From positions 82,463 through 146,462 of the forward strand of contig NZ_BNCG01000002.1 of NCBI RefSeq assembly GCF_014656355.1: 64,000 bases of DNA. The letters run 5' to 3'. Made by a program: the position numbers and the translations under genes. Positions within the stretch are counted from its first letter, which is position 1; each line of letters starts with the position of its first letter. Shown here in pieces: positions 1-9,775 of the stretch. The notes under the pieces were generated by a model, which had not been told where the DNA came from, did no database searches, and saw only the letters and a program-made list of their open reading frames with translations. This stretch comes from Camelimonas fluminis. GTDB lineage: Bacteria; Pseudomonadota; Alphaproteobacteria; Rhizobiales; Beijerinckiaceae.

Positions 1-1
1 G

Positions 2-484
2 ATCGACAATGTGCTGGTGGCGACCACCGTCGTCGAAGTGGGCGTGGATGTGCCCGAAGCGACGATCATGGTGATCGAGCACGCCGAGCGCTTCGGCCTT
101 GCCCAGTTGCACCAGCTGCGCGGCCGCGTCGGTCGTGGTTCTGGAGCCTCAAGCTGCGTCCTGCTGTATCGCGGCCCGCTTGGACAGGCCGCGGAAGCGC
201 GCCTGCGCATCATGCGCGAAACCGAGGACGGTTTCCGCATTGCCGAAGAAGACCTGAAGTTACGTGGCCAGGGCGAAATCCTTGGCACCCGCCAGTCAGG
301 TGCGCCAGACTTCCGCTTCCTGCGCCCCGAGCACGACGTGGACCTGATTGCCTCGGCGCGGGATGAGGCGAAGCTGATCCTCACCCGTGATCCAGGCCTG
401 ACCAGTCCGCGCGGCCAGGCGTTGCGCCTGCTGCTGTATCTGTTCGGTCGCGACGAGGCGATCCGGCTGCTGCGCGCCGGATAG
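2..484 (+). CDS. recG: ATP-dependent DNA helicase RecG, C-terminal part (5' end outside window)
   Basis: C-terminal about 160 residues of RecG, the branch-migrating helicase that reverses stalled forks and processes Holliday junctions. The fragment opens inside helicase domain 2 (VATTVVEVGVDVPEA, motif V) and continues into motif VI, QLHQLRGRVGRG, with its arginine finger. The family-specific tail follows, including EEDLKLRGQGEILGTRQSG, then the short helical C-terminus. The reading frame is open to the left window edge, so the start is not seen. It converges on the DUF502 gene 18 bp away; no clear intrinsic terminator lies between them. Identification rests on the RecG/Mfd-type motif VI plus the RecG-only tail; Mfd would continue with a D7 domain. 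Confidence 0.95.
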   Translation: MDNVLVATTVVEVGVDVPEATIMVIEHAERFGLAQLHQLRGRVGRGSGASSCVLLYRGPLGQAAEARLRIMRETEDGFRIAEEDLKLRGQGEILGTRQSGAPDFRFLRPEHDVDLIASARDEAKLILTRDPGLTSPRGQALRLLLYLFGRDEAIRLLRAG

Positions 485-502
485 AGCGCTTTCAGCTGTC
501 TC

Positions 503-1315
503 TCAAGCCGGGTTCTCCGGCAGTGGCGCGTCGGCTGGCGTATCGGGATCGTCCACCATCGCCTGCATGCGTCGCTGGTGTTCCTCCGGCTGGATCAATC
601 CGGCGGACATGACCAGCTTGGCCGCCTCATCCACCGGGATAGAAACCTCGACGATATCCTTGCGCGGCAAATAGAAAAAGAAACCGGTGGTCGGGTTTGG
701 CGAGCAGGGCAGAAACACGCCCACGTAATCCGCGCCGGCGCCGCCGGGCAGCGGACGCGCCATATCGGCGGGCGGCGGAGCCGAGACGAAGACGATCGAC
801 CAGGTTCCCGGCGTCGGAAACTGCACCAGCGCCACCTTGCGAAACGACGTGCCGCCTGGCGAAAACGCCGTCTCGAAAATCTGCTTGATGCCGCGATAGA
901 GCCCGCTGACCACGGGCATGCGCTCCAGCAGCGTCTCGCTGGAACTGACCAGCGTGCGCCCGACAAGGTTGGCGGTGAGAAAGCCGAGCAGCGTCAGCGC
1001 GAACAGCGCCACCACCAGGCCGAAACCCGGCACCGAGACGCTGAGATAGGCGTCTGGCCAGTACCGGTCCGGCACGAGTGGCTTCACCCAGCCGTCAATG
1101 GCCCCGACGATCCACCAGGTGATGTAAATCGTCAGCGCCAGCGGGCCGGCGACGATCAGCCCGGTAAGGAAGTAGTTTCGCAGCCGGGCCCGGGCCGAAA
1201 ACAGCCGCCCGCTGGAGGCAGCGGCGGCGACCATGGCCGCCGGGGGCATTGGCGGAGCTTGCAGGGGCTCCGCGCTGGCATCAGCCGGTTCTGGTCTGCG
1301 CTGACCGTCGGTCAT
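503..1315 (-). CDS. DUF502 family integral membrane protein
   Basis: 270 aa. An N-terminal Pro/Ala-rich cytoplasmic stretch (about 1-45) is followed by two strong membrane segments, NYFLTGLIVAGPLALTIYIT (about 47-66) and FGLVVALFALTLLGFLTANL (about 98-117). A conserved soluble part follows, with the family hallmarks ERMPVVSGLYRGIKQ and VALVQFPTPGTWSIVFV. DUF502 proteins have no agreed biochemical role. It sits between recG and glmS on the glmS strand, with 92 bp to the glmS stop, so it may be read from the same direction. The start at 1315 keeps the whole N-terminal extension; a shorter start closer to the first membrane segment (M28) is possible. Confidence 0.85.
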   Translation of the reverse strand: MTDGQRRPEPADASAEPLQAPPMPPAAMVAAAASSGRLFSARARLRNYFLTGLIVAGPLALTIYITWWIVGAIDGWVKPLVPDRYWPDAYLSVSVPGFGLVVALFALTLLGFLTANLVGRTLVSSSETLLERMPVVSGLYRGIKQIFETAFSPGGTSFRKVALVQFPTPGTWSIVFVSAPPPADMARPLPGGAGADYVGVFLPCSPNPTTGFFFYLPRKDIVEVSIPVDEAAKLVMSAGLIQPEEHQRRMQAMVDDPDTPADAPLPENPA

Positions 1316-1407
1316 TCAGGGTATCCATGCCGTGGATGCGACGTTTATGCCAATATATGATCTATTTATGGCGATTTATTCACGCCGTGGATCATCGTCG
1401 CAGGCCG

Positions 1408-3234
1408 TCACTCCACGGTGACCGATTTGGCCAGGTTGCGCGGCTGGTCCACGTCCTTGCCCATGAAAACCGCCACATGATAGGCCAGCAACTGGATCGG
1501 CGCCGCGTAAACAATCGGCGCCACCACCGGATCGACGTCCGGCATGGTCAGCGCCGCCACATTGTCGAGGCCGGTCTGGCGCACGGCGTCGCCATCGCCG
1601 ATCAGGATGATGCGTCCGCCGCGGGCGGCGACCTCCTGGATATTGGAGACGGTCTTGTCCATCAGTTCGTCGCGCGGCGCGATGACGATGACCGGCATGT
1701 CCTCGTCCACCAGGGCGATGGGGCCGTGCTTGAGTTCGCCCGCAGCATAGCCCTCTGCGTGGATGTAGGAAATTTCCTTGAGCTTGAGCGCGCCTTCCAG
1801 CGCCAGCGGAAATGCCGGTCCACGGCCCAGATAGAGCACGTCGCGGGCGCGGGAGAGATCGCGCGACATCTGCTCGATGTCATGTTCGAGCTTGAGCGCC
1901 TCGGAGAACTGGCCGGGCAGCCCCATCATCAGATCGGCGATGCGCGCCTCGTCCGCCTCCGACAGCACGCCGCGCTGGCGGCCGGCATAAACGGCCAGCG
2001 ACAACAGCACGCTGAGCTGACAGGTGAACGCCTTGGTTGAGGCGACGCCGATTTCAGGTCCGGCGAAGGTCGGCGCCACGGCGTCGCTCTCGCGGGCGAT
2101 CGTCGAGGTGGTGACGTTGACCACCGACAGGATGCTTTGCCCCTGGGATTTGGCGTAGCGCAGCGAGGCCAGGGTGTCGGCCGTCTCGCCCGATTGGGAG
2201 ATGAACAGCGCCAGACCGCCCGGGGTCATCGGCGCCTCGCGGTAACGGAACTCGGAGGCGACGTCGATATCAACCGGCAATCGCGCCAGCCGCTCGAACC
2301 AGTAACGGGCCACGTAGCCGGCAAGATAGGCCGTGCCACATGCGCAGATGGTCAGGCGCTGCAGGTTTGCGAAGTCGATGACGCCCAACTCCGGGAAGCG
2401 GAACCGGTTGGCGGAGGCGTCGAGATAATGGGCGACGGTGCGGCCCACCACTTCGGGCTGCTCCCAGATTTCCTTCACCATGAAGTGGCGGTAATTGCCC
2501 TTGTCAGCCACGAAGGCGCCGGGGACGAGACGCTGTCGCTGACGCTCGACATGGAACCCGGCGGCGTCGCGGACTTCAGCGCCAGCGCGGGTGATGACGG
2601 CGTAGTCGCCCTCGTCCAGGTAGAGCAGGTCATCGGTAAATGGCGCCAACGCCAAAGCGTCGGAGCCGAGGAACATCTCGCCGTCGCCGAAACCCAGCGC
2701 CAGCGGCGCGCCGTGACGCGCGCCGATCATCAGATCGTCTTGGCCGGCGAACAGAAAACCCAGCGCGAAGGCGCCGCGCAGGCGCGGCAGCACGTTGGCC
2801 ACGGCGCGCACCGGATCATGGCCGCGCTCAAGCTCGCGGCTGACCAGGCGAACCACGACCTCGGTGTCGGTCTCTGATTCGAAGCGCACGCCTTCGTTTG
2901 CCAGTTCGGCGCGAAGTTCGCGGAAGTTCTCGATAATGCCGTTGTGAACCAGCGCCACGCGCTCCGTGGCGTGGGGATGAGCATTGTCTTCGGTCGGCTT
3001 GCCGTGCGTCGCCCAGCGGGTGTGGCCGATGCCGCTGGCGCCCGGCAGCGGCTGCTCGCGCAGGACGTTTTCCAGATTGCGCAGCTTGCCGGCGGCGCGG
3101 CGCCGCTCCAGTACACCGTTATGCAAGGTGGCGACGCCGGCGGAATCGTAGCCGCGGTATTCGAGCCGCTTCAGCGAGTCGACCAGGTCGGCGGCGACGT
3201 CATACTTGCCGAGAATGCCGATGATTCCACACAT
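1408..3234 (-). CDS. glmS: Glutamine--fructose-6-phosphate aminotransferase (isomerizing)
   Basis: 608 aa, full family length. Makes glucosamine-6-phosphate from fructose-6-P and glutamine, the first step of UDP-GlcNAc synthesis in the cytoplasm. It begins MCGIIGILG, so after Met removal Cys1 is the class II glutaminase nucleophile. The glutaminase half (about 1-230) shows GIGHTRWATHG and HNGIIENF. Two SIS sugar-isomerase domains follow (about 285-430 and 455-600); the second contains LGRGPAFPLALEGALKLKE. The C-terminus PRNLAKSVTVE is the canonical GlmS tail. It lies downstream of glmU in the same orientation with 242 bp between them; these two enzymes act in the same pathway. Confidence 0.98.
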   Translation of the reverse strand: MCGIIGILGKYDVAADLVDSLKRLEYRGYDSAGVATLHNGVLERRRAAGKLRNLENVLREQPLPGASGIGHTRWATHGKPTEDNAHPHATERVALVHNGIIENFRELRAELANEGVRFESETDTEVVVRLVSRELERGHDPVRAVANVLPRLRGAFALGFLFAGQDDLMIGARHGAPLALGFGDGEMFLGSDALALAPFTDDLLYLDEGDYAVITRAGAEVRDAAGFHVERQRQRLVPGAFVADKGNYRHFMVKEIWEQPEVVGRTVAHYLDASANRFRFPELGVIDFANLQRLTICACGTAYLAGYVARYWFERLARLPVDIDVASEFRYREAPMTPGGLALFISQSGETADTLASLRYAKSQGQSILSVVNVTTSTIARESDAVAPTFAGPEIGVASTKAFTCQLSVLLSLAVYAGRQRGVLSEADEARIADLMMGLPGQFSEALKLEHDIEQMSRDLSRARDVLYLGRGPAFPLALEGALKLKEISYIHAEGYAAGELKHGPIALVDEDMPVIVIAPRDELMDKTVSNIQEVAARGGRIILIGDGDAVRQTGLDNVAALTMPDVDPVVAPIVYAAPIQLLAYHVAVFMGKDVDQPRNLAKSVTVE

Positions 3235-3476
3235 GTTTCTGGTTCACCTGAACTGGAAAGGGGCGATGCGCCGGATGGTCGGTATCCGGCGTTTGCCTCT
3301 GGAGGCGTTCGAATCTTGGGTTTGCGGACACCCGGCGTTAACCGGGATGCAAACGCCAGACTGACGCCATGCGCGCCCGAAGTTGCGATGCCTGACGGAA
3401 ATGGTGGCGTGAGACAAATCAAAAAAGGTGACGGATTATGACGCCGGGCCTGACGACCCGGGGGACAGTTCGTCAC

Positions 3477-4835
3477 TTATTTCTTGCGGCCGGCGTTTCT
3501 GGCGCGGAATTCCGCCGCCCAGCCGGGTTTCTCCACCTGACGCCCCCGCGCGAGGGCCAGGGCGTCCGGCGCCACGTCGGCGGTGATGACGGAGCCCGTG
3601 CCGATATAGGCGCCGTCGCCCAGGGTCACCGGGGCCACCAGAGATGAGTTTGAGCCGATGAACGCGCCCTTTCCGATCACGGTTTTTGCTTTCCCGAAGC
3701 CGTCATAATTGCAGAAGATCGTGCCGGCGCCGATGTTGGCGCCCTCGCCGACCACACCGTCTCCCAGATAGGCCAGATGGTTGGCCTTGGCGCCAGCGCC
3801 CATCACCGTGTTCTTGAGTTCGACAAAGTTGCCAACGCGGGCCTTTGCGCCCACATCGGCGCCAGGGCGCAGGCGCGCGTAAGGACCGATGTCGGCGCCC
3901 TCGCGGACGACGGCGCCCTCCAGATGCGAGAAGGCGTGGATGGTCGCGCCCGTCTCCACCGTGACGCCGGGGCCGAACACCACATGCGGCTCCACGGTGA
4001 CGTCGCGGCCAAGCCGCGTGTCGGCGCTGAAATAGACGCTGTCCGGGTCCTGCAACGTGGCGCCGCCGAGCATGGCGGCGCGCCGCAGCCGTCGCTGGAT
4101 TTCCGCTTCCGCCACGGCGAGCTGGGCGCGGTCGTTGACGCCCATCACCTCGGCTTCGGGGGCGACGGTCACCGCCGCCCGCAGGCCGAGCCCACGGGCG
4201 ATGTCGACGGCGTCGGTGAGATAGAACTCCCCCTTGGCGTTGTTGGGCTCGATGCGCTCGAGAATGCTGAGGGCATGGGCGCCGGACAGGGCCATGAGCC
4301 CGGCGTTGCACAGGGTGATGGCGCGCTCGGTCTCATCCGCGTCTTTCTCCTCGCGGATCGCCGCCAGATCTTCACCATGGCGGACGAGACGGCCGTAGCC
4401 GAAGGGATTGGCGGCCTCGAACCCCAGCACCGCCACGGCGACATTGCCGCCGAGCAGACCATGCAGGCGCGCCAGGGTTTCCGGCTGGATCAGCGGCGTA
4501 TCGCCAAACGCCACGACAATGTCGGCGTTGTCCGTTGCAATATCCTCGCGCGCCGCCAGCACTGCATGCGCCGTGCCGAGCCGCTCGCGCTGTTCGCGCA
4601 GCACGGCGCCCGGCGCAACCTTGCGGGCCTCATCAGCCACATCGGTCCGATCCGGCCCGACCACGACGACGACGTCGCGGGCTCCGGCGGCCTCCAGCGC
4701 GTGCAGCACATGGGAGACCATGGAGCGGCCGGCGATGCGATGCAGCACCTTGGGAAGCGACGATTGCATTCGGGTGCCCTCGCCGGCGGCGAGAACAATG
4801 GCGCGGAACGGGGCGACGGCGTGGGACGCGGTCAT
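3477..4835 (-). CDS. glmU: Bifunctional N-acetylglucosamine-1-P uridyltransferase / glucosamine-1-P acetyltransferase
   Basis: 452 aa from the chosen start. Cytoplasmic enzyme that acetylates glucosamine-1-P and then makes UDP-GlcNAc for peptidoglycan and LPS. The N-terminal pyrophosphorylase has LAAGEGTRM at about 15-23 and the downstream [12 protein letters not shown]. The C-terminal half is a left-handed beta-helix of hexapeptide repeats ending in NLGAGTI-like and YIGTGSVIT segments; the acetyltransferase His lies in the LKNT...ANHLAYLGD region. An in-frame start at 4898 exists, but 4835 puts the nucleotide-binding loop at the normal distance from the N-terminus and has a GGAG 12 bp upstream. 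Same strand as glmS. Confidence 0.96.
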   Translation of the reverse strand: MTASHAVAPFRAIVLAAGEGTRMQSSLPKVLHRIAGRSMVSHVLHALEAAGARDVVVVVGPDRTDVADEARKVAPGAVLREQRERLGTAHAVLAAREDIATDNADIVVAFGDTPLIQPETLARLHGLLGGNVAVAVLGFEAANPFGYGRLVRHGEDLAAIREEKDADETERAITLCNAGLMALSGAHALSILERIEPNNAKGEFYLTDAVDIARGLGLRAAVTVAPEAEVMGVNDRAQLAVAEAEIQRRLRRAAMLGGATLQDPDSVYFSADTRLGRDVTVEPHVVFGPGVTVETGATIHAFSHLEGAVVREGADIGPYARLRPGADVGAKARVGNFVELKNTVMGAGAKANHLAYLGDGVVGEGANIGAGTIFCNYDGFGKAKTVIGKGAFIGSNSSLVAPVTLGDGAYIGTGSVITADVAPDALALARGRQVEKPGWAAEFRARNAGRKK

Positions 4836-5415
4836 GGACAGGCGATGCTCCAGGGTAGCAGGCTGTGGCGAGGGAAACCCATTCGCCAGAAAAAACACAA
4901 CAGATCGACCGCCAGCCCAGGAACTCCTGCGGCGGGCGCCCGGCGATATGCGGAGGGGATCGACCCCTCCTTCCAGATGGTGGCCACGCCCTTTAAGGCT
5001 CCTGACGCCATCCGCCTAATAAATCATGATTCCCGATGCGAAAATCACCAGTCATCCGTCGCGCCCTGCCGGAGATCTCCCGGCAATGTCAGATTTACGC
5101 TGTTGGATCACAAGGAGAGACGCTGCGCCGACTGTCACATATGACGCGGAATGGGGACAATCCGGCTCGCCGCCAGGGTATTTCCCAAGGGGGCCTTTTA
5201 TCGAACATATGCCTGTGAGAGAGCTGCCTCACGGAAAAACATGGGATTCTGTTTGGTTTCCCGTCTTGAAACCGCCGCTTTTCGCCGCATGGTCCGCTGC
5301 GGCCCGCCCGCTTCGCCGCTCATGGCCGATGTCCATTGCAAGAAGCTGGCGATAAGTCATAATTTTCATTGTCCGCGCCTCAACGGGGCGGCGCGGCGCT
5401 TTAACGCTGGTTCAG
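4836..5415. other. Intergenic region between divergent glmU and opgG
   Basis: 580 bp with no convincing gene; short frames here lack family features and good ribosome sites. It should carry the promoters of glmU (leftward) and opgG (rightward). A perfect 7-bp stem (GGAGGGG at 4952-4958, CCCCTCC at 4964-4970) with a 5-nt loop lies about 120 bp upstream of glmU and is not followed by a T-run. The segment 5340-5380 is noticeably AT-richer and is the likeliest opgG promoter zone, but I see no clear -35/-10 pair. Confidence 0.5.
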
Positions 5416-6969
5416 ATGAGCATGATCAACCGCAGGCAACTGATGTGGTCTGGCGCAATCGCAGCGCTCGCGGCGTCGTCCGGAGGCACCGCCGCCCAGA
5501 CGGCGGACCCCAGTCGCCCGCGCGCTGGGGCCGCCAATGGCGAGGGGAGCTTCGAACCCGGCCATGTGGTTGATCTGGCCCGACAACTCGCCATGCGCCC
5601 GTTCACTCCGCCGCCGGCCGATCTGCCTGACCAGCTCGCAAACCTGACCTATGACCAGTATGTCGGCATCCGCGCCCGGCAAGAAGGCCTGCTCTGGTCG
5701 GGTCAGCAGCGCGGTTTTATCGTCGAACCGTTGCCGCGCGGCGCCCTCTTCAAGGACCACGTGGTGCTCTATGTGGTCGCGGACGGCCAGGTGCAGCGGG
5801 CTCCCTACAAATCGGCGAATTACGATTTTGGGGCGTTGCCAGCCCCTCCCGACGGCAAGGACATCGGGTTCTCGGGCTTCCGGATTTTCGCCGGAAACGG
5901 TGAGCGCCCGGTCCAGATGGCGATTTTTCAGGGGGCGACCTTCTATCGCGCCATGGCGCGTGGGCAAAACCTCGGGACAGTGGCGCGGACGCTGACCCTG
6001 CGACCGGGCGAGATCAAGGGTGAGGAGATCCCGGTTTTCCGCGCCTTCTGGCTCGAGCAGCCGGCGCTGGCCGCCGAAACCCTGGTGATTCACGCCCTGC
6101 TTGAATCCGAAAGCGTCACAGCCGCCGTCAGATATACGGTTCGCCCCGGCGACATGACCATTGTCGACGTCGAGGTCACCATGTTTACCCGCGTCGCCAT
6201 CGATCACGTCGGCTGGGGCGGTCACGCCGGGACATTTCTGTTTGGCCCGGCCAGCCAGCGCAACGTCGACGACGTGCGCGCCGCCGTGTTTGAGCTGAAT
6301 GGCCTGCAGGTCAGCAACGGGCGCGGCGAATGGCTGTGGCGCCCGGTGGTCAATCCGCAGCAGTTGCAGGTGTCGGCATTTGTGGATTCCAATCCGAAGG
6401 GATTTGGCTTGCTGCAGCGCGAGCGCAGCTTCGCCGCCTTTCAGGACGACAGCCAGCGCTTCGACCGGCGTCCCAGCGTCTGGGTGGAGCCCCTGTCTGA
6501 CTGGGGCGAAGGCTCGGTGCAGTTGATCGAAATTCCGACCGAGTCGGATGTCAACGACAACATCATCGCCTACTGGCGGCCGAAGGCGCCGCTGGCGGCT
6601 GGAGCCGAAACGACCTACGCCTACCGGCAATACTGGTGCTGGAGCATTCCCGAACCGCCGCCGCTGGCGCGCGTCAACCTGACCCGCACCGGCAAGGGGC
6701 GCGGCGGCCGTCGGCGCAGGTTCCTGGTTGAGTTTGTCGGCGACGCCCTGGCCGATCCAGGCCGGCTGGCGGAGCTGAAACCGGCGCTTGGAGCCGGCAA
6801 GGGCGCGACGATTACGAATCTGAAGTTGTGGCCCTACCCCGAGCGCAAGGTGATGCGGGTGGCTTTCGAGCTTGATCCGGGCGACGAGCCGCTCACCGAA
6901 CTGCGCCTCGTGCTTGAGGCGGCCGGCAAGCCCCTGAGTGAGACATGGCTGTACAGATGGACCGCGTAG
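5416..6969 (+). CDS. opgG: Periplasmic glucan biosynthesis protein, OpgG/OpgD family
   Basis: 517 aa, usual for the family. It acts in the periplasm on the osmoregulated periplasmic glucan backbone made by OpgH. The N-terminus has a twin-arginine-like signal (NRRQLMWSG, Arg6-Arg7) followed by a hydrophobic Ala-rich core and probable cleavage near residues 26-28. A Tat-type signal is typical of OpgD, whereas E. coli OpgG uses Sec, so the OpgG/OpgD assignment is open. The mature part shows family segments such as LTYDQYVGIR, FRIFAGNGERP and WVEPLSDWGEGSVQLIEIPT. The gene overlaps the opgH start by 25 bp, indicating translational coupling. Confidence 0.93.
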   Translation: MSMINRRQLMWSGAIAALAASSGGTAAQTADPSRPRAGAANGEGSFEPGHVVDLARQLAMRPFTPPPADLPDQLANLTYDQYVGIRARQEGLLWSGQQRGFIVEPLPRGALFKDHVVLYVVADGQVQRAPYKSANYDFGALPAPPDGKDIGFSGFRIFAGNGERPVQMAIFQGATFYRAMARGQNLGTVARTLTLRPGEIKGEEIPVFRAFWLEQPALAAETLVIHALLESESVTAAVRYTVRPGDMTIVDVEVTMFTRVAIDHVGWGGHAGTFLFGPASQRNVDDVRAAVFELNGLQVSNGRGEWLWRPVVNPQQLQVSAFVDSNPKGFGLLQRERSFAAFQDDSQRFDRRPSVWVEPLSDWGEGSVQLIEIPTESDVNDNIIAYWRPKAPLAAGAETTYAYRQYWCWSIPEPPPLARVNLTRTGKGRGGRRRRFLVEFVGDALADPGRLAELKPALGAGKGATITNLKLWPYPERKVMRVAFELDPGDEPLTELRLVLEAAGKPLSETWLYRWTA

Positions 6970-9143
6970 AAACTTTTGAAGAAAACGCGGCCTCGCAGGC
7001 TCCGGCAGGCCATTTTCCGGAACAGGGCGCGCCCGGGGCGTTGCCGCCGGAAAACAGGCTGGAGATGCCGACGCAATCCCTGCGTCGCTGGCGGCGTCGC
7101 GACGGCCGGCGCCCCGTGCGCGGGGTGGGACCCGGCGCTGCGGGGTGGGTCGCCCGCTTCGTGGTGTTCGTCGGCGCGCTCGCCCTGACGCTGTATGGCG
7201 CGCGCGAAATGTATGAGGTGGTGTCGGTCAGCCGCACGACCTGGCTGCAGTGGGCGCTGCTGGCGCTGTTCACCATCAATTTCTCCTGGATCGCCATCGC
7301 TTTCACCAGCGCCATCGTCGGCTTCGTGGCCCTGCTGTTCCGCTCGCGCAAGACGCCGGCGCCGGTTGACGGCCTGACCACCCGCACCGCAGTGGTGATG
7401 CCGGTCTACAACGAAGAAACCTCCCGCACCTTCGCCGCCCTGTTCTCGATGCGCGAGAGCATCGAGGCGACCGGCCGTGGCGACGCTTTCGACTATTTTA
7501 TCCTGTCAGACACCACCAATCCGGATGTCTGGGTCGCCGAGGAACGGGCCTTTCTCGCCCTGCGCGAGCAGATGGGCCCCGGCGCGCGGCTCTATTATCG
7601 CCGCCGGCAAAAGAACACCCACCGCAAGGCCGGCAACATCGCCGACTTCGTCACCCGTTGGGGCGGCGGCTACGACCACATGCTGGTGCTGGACGCCGAC
7701 AGCCTGATGACTGGCGACTGCATTGTCCGCCTCGCCGCGGCGATGGAGGCTGATCCGGACGCGGGCATCATCCAGACGTTGCCGTTGATCATCAACCGCA
7801 ACACCCTGTTCGCGCGGTTGCAGCAGTTTGCGGCGCGCGTCTACGGCCCGGTCATCGCCACCGGCCTGTCCGTGTGGATGGGCAAGGACGGCAACTACTG
7901 GGGCCATAACGCCATCATCCGCACCCGGGCTTTCGCCGCGCATTGCGGCATGCCCGACCTCTCCGGCAAACCGCCTTTCGGCGGCCATATCCTGAGCCAC
8001 GATTTTGTCGAGGCGGCGCTGATCCGCCGCGCAGGCTGGACGGTTTACATGTTGCCGCACCTTGGCGGCAGCTACGAGGAAAGCCCGCCGTCGCTGATCG
8101 ATCTGGCGACGCGCGACCGTCGCTGGTGCCAGGGCAATCTGCAGCACGCCCGCGTCATCGGTTCGGCGGGCCTGAAATGGGCGACGCGGCAGCATTTCGC
8201 CACCGGCATCTTCTCGTATCTGGCGTCGCCGCTGTGGCTGATGCAGCTGGTGATCGGCATCATCCTGGTGCTGCAGAGTCGTTATGTGCGGCCCGAATAT
8301 TTCAGTCAGGAATTCTCGCTGTTTCCCGCATGGCCGCGCTTTGACCCCGAGCGCGCCCTGGCGCTGTTTGTGCTCACCATGGCGATCCTGCTGGCGCCCA
8401 AGCTGTTCGGCCTGATCCTGACCCTGATCAATGGCCAGGATCGCCGCGACGGCGGCGGCGCCTTCCGCGTCATCATCTCGACCCTGTTTGAGACCATCAT
8501 GTCCGCCCTGCTCGCCCCGATCATGATGGTGATCCAGTCCGGCGCGGTGATGCAGATCCTGCTTGGCCGCGACACCGGCTGGAACCCGCAACGGCGCGAT
8601 GACGGCTCCATCGCGTTTGGCGACATCGTCAGGCGGCACTGGCAGCACATGGCGCTCGGCGTGATCGCGGGCCTTACCGCCTTCCTGATCGCCACGTCGC
8701 TGGCCCTGTGGATGTCGCCGACCATTGTTGGCCTGTTGCTGGCGATTCCCATTTCGTGGATGAGCGGCAAGAAATCCATCGGCCTGTTCCTGAAGCGCAT
8801 CGGCCTGCTGCTGACGCCGGAAGAGGTCGCGCCGCCGCCGGTCGTCACCCGCGCCAACAGGCTGCAGGAAACCTTCGCAGCGCGGGGCTTCGATGAAGAC
8901 GACGCCTTCGACGTCATGCGCCGCGCGCCAGAGTTCCGTCAGGCCCATATCGCCATGCTGCCGCCCCGCCCGGTCCGCAAGCGCGGCCAGGTCGATCCCG
9001 AGCACGTGCTGGCGGAAGCCAAGCTGGCGGATGCTGAAACGGTGGCTGACGCCCGCAGCTGGCTGTCGCAGCGCGAGCGCATCGCCGTGCTCAATGATCC
9101 CCTGTTGCTGGCGAAACTGGACCGGTTGCAGCCCGCTGCATGA
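6945..9143 (+). CDS. opgH: Glucans biosynthesis glucosyltransferase H
   Basis: 732 aa. Inner-membrane GT2 glycosyltransferase that polymerises the linear beta-1,2 glucan backbone from UDP-glucose and exports it to OpgG. Two membrane segments (about 66-86 and 95-130) precede the catalytic domain, which shows TAVVMPVYNEE, the metal-binding VLDADSLM, and the product-site QxxRW-like RDRRWCQGNLQH. Several C-terminal membrane helices follow. The start at 6945 overlaps opgG; a second Met at 6957 is a possible alternative. E. coli OpgH is longer (about 850 aa); the shorter form is common in alphaproteobacteria. A 673-codon open frame on the opposite strand is a composition artefact. Confidence 0.95.
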   Translation: MAVQMDRVETFEENAASQAPAGHFPEQGAPGALPPENRLEMPTQSLRRWRRRDGRRPVRGVGPGAAGWVARFVVFVGALALTLYGAREMYEVVSVSRTTWLQWALLALFTINFSWIAIAFTSAIVGFVALLFRSRKTPAPVDGLTTRTAVVMPVYNEETSRTFAALFSMRESIEATGRGDAFDYFILSDTTNPDVWVAEERAFLALREQMGPGARLYYRRRQKNTHRKAGNIADFVTRWGGGYDHMLVLDADSLMTGDCIVRLAAAMEADPDAGIIQTLPLIINRNTLFARLQQFAARVYGPVIATGLSVWMGKDGNYWGHNAIIRTRAFAAHCGMPDLSGKPPFGGHILSHDFVEAALIRRAGWTVYMLPHLGGSYEESPPSLIDLATRDRRWCQGNLQHARVIGSAGLKWATRQHFATGIFSYLASPLWLMQLVIGIILVLQSRYVRPEYFSQEFSLFPAWPRFDPERALALFVLTMAILLAPKLFGLILTLINGQDRRDGGGAFRVIISTLFETIMSALLAPIMMVIQSGAVMQILLGRDTGWNPQRRDDGSIAFGDIVRRHWQHMALGVIAGLTAFLIATSLALWMSPTIVGLLLAIPISWMSGKKSIGLFLKRIGLLLTPEEVAPPPVVTRANRLQETFAARGFDEDDAFDVMRRAPEFRQAHIAMLPPRPVRKRGQVDPEHVLAEAKLADAETVADARSWLSQRERIAVLNDPLLLAKLDRLQPAA

Positions 9144-9322
9144 CGCGCGGGGGCGGGTCGTCCTCACAAATCGGTCTTCACAATTCCGACGGCGCCCTGG
9201 AATGGGCGCCGCGCTTCGCCACCCTGGCGATTGCATTTGAGTCGAATGCAACCAGATCCATAGGCCGGACGGGGCCTGGGCGCGGCGCGCCCGCTCGCGT
9301 CTGGCTGCAGCTGGAGCAAGAT

Positions 9323-9607
9323 ATGAAAGCGATATTCGGAGCAATCTTTGGAGCGGCGCTCGCCATGGGCGTCGGCGCCGCCCAGGCTGCGCCAACGCCG
9401 GTTGGTTCTGTCGCGGCGTCAGGCGTTGGCCTCCCGGTCGCTCAGGCGCAGTACTACCATCACCATCACCGCCCGCATTATCACCGGCCGCCGCCCTACT
9501 ATCGTCACTATCACCGGCCGCCGCCACGCTATCATCACCGCCACTATGGCCCCCCGCCGCACGCGCGTGGGCATGCCTATGGCCACCGCCATCACCGGCA
9601 TTGGTAA
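9323..9607 (+). CDS. Secreted His/Tyr/Pro-rich small protein
   Basis: 94 aa. The start at 9323 has GGAG seven bases upstream and gives a textbook Sec signal peptide, MKAIFGAIFGAALAMGVGAA, with cleavage after AQA (about residue 22). The mature chain is very rich in His, Tyr, Arg and Pro: HHHH, HRPPPYY, HRPPPRYHH, and a tail of His-Arg pairs. Such composition suggests periplasmic metal (Ni, Zn, Cu) binding or a structural role; I do not recognise a named family. Tandem HYHRPPP-type units indicate internal duplication. A strong terminator follows 8 bp after the stop, so it is probably a single-gene unit. Confidence 0.75.
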   Translation: MKAIFGAIFGAALAMGVGAAQAAPTPVGSVAASGVGLPVAQAQYYHHHHRPHYHRPPPYYRHYHRPPPRYHHRHYGPPPHARGHAYGHRHHRHW

Positions 9608-9614
9608 CCCGCCC

Positions 9615-9644
9615 AGCCCCGCCCCCAGGGCGGGGCTTCTGTTT
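9615..9644 (+). terminator. Rho-independent terminator after the His-rich gene
   Basis: A perfect 10-bp stem (AGCCCCGCCC at 9615-9624, GGGCGGGGCT at 9628-9637) with a 3-nt loop, followed by the T-rich tail TCTGTTT. It starts 8 bp after the stop codon at 9607 and reads on the plus strand. Confidence 0.85.
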
Positions 9645-9775
9645 GCGCGCGCCTCAGGCGACTGAAAGTCTCTGCTAACCATGGCGGCTGGAAGATCGCC
9701 GCGCGGCTTGCGCCTCACGCCTCCGTGACAGGCTGATTTACGCTTCGTTTGCTGACGCAGCGATAACCAGATGTC

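Noticed and set aside
503-1360. Plus-strand frames antisense to the DUF502 gene
   Set aside because: No motif, Arg/His-rich composition, opposite to a recognised membrane-protein family.
1408-3476. glmS ribozyme-type leader upstream of glmS
   Set aside because: The glmS ribozyme occurs in Gram-positive bacteria; the 242 bp here show no core resembling it.
4952-4970. Hairpin as a terminator upstream of opgG
   Set aside because: Stem is perfect but has no T-run on either strand and lies between divergent genes, where no terminator is needed.
7506-9527. 673-codon open frame on the minus strand across opgH
   Set aside because: It is exactly antisense to a clear glucosyltransferase, is Gln/Arg/His-rich with no family features, and arises from high GC at third positions.
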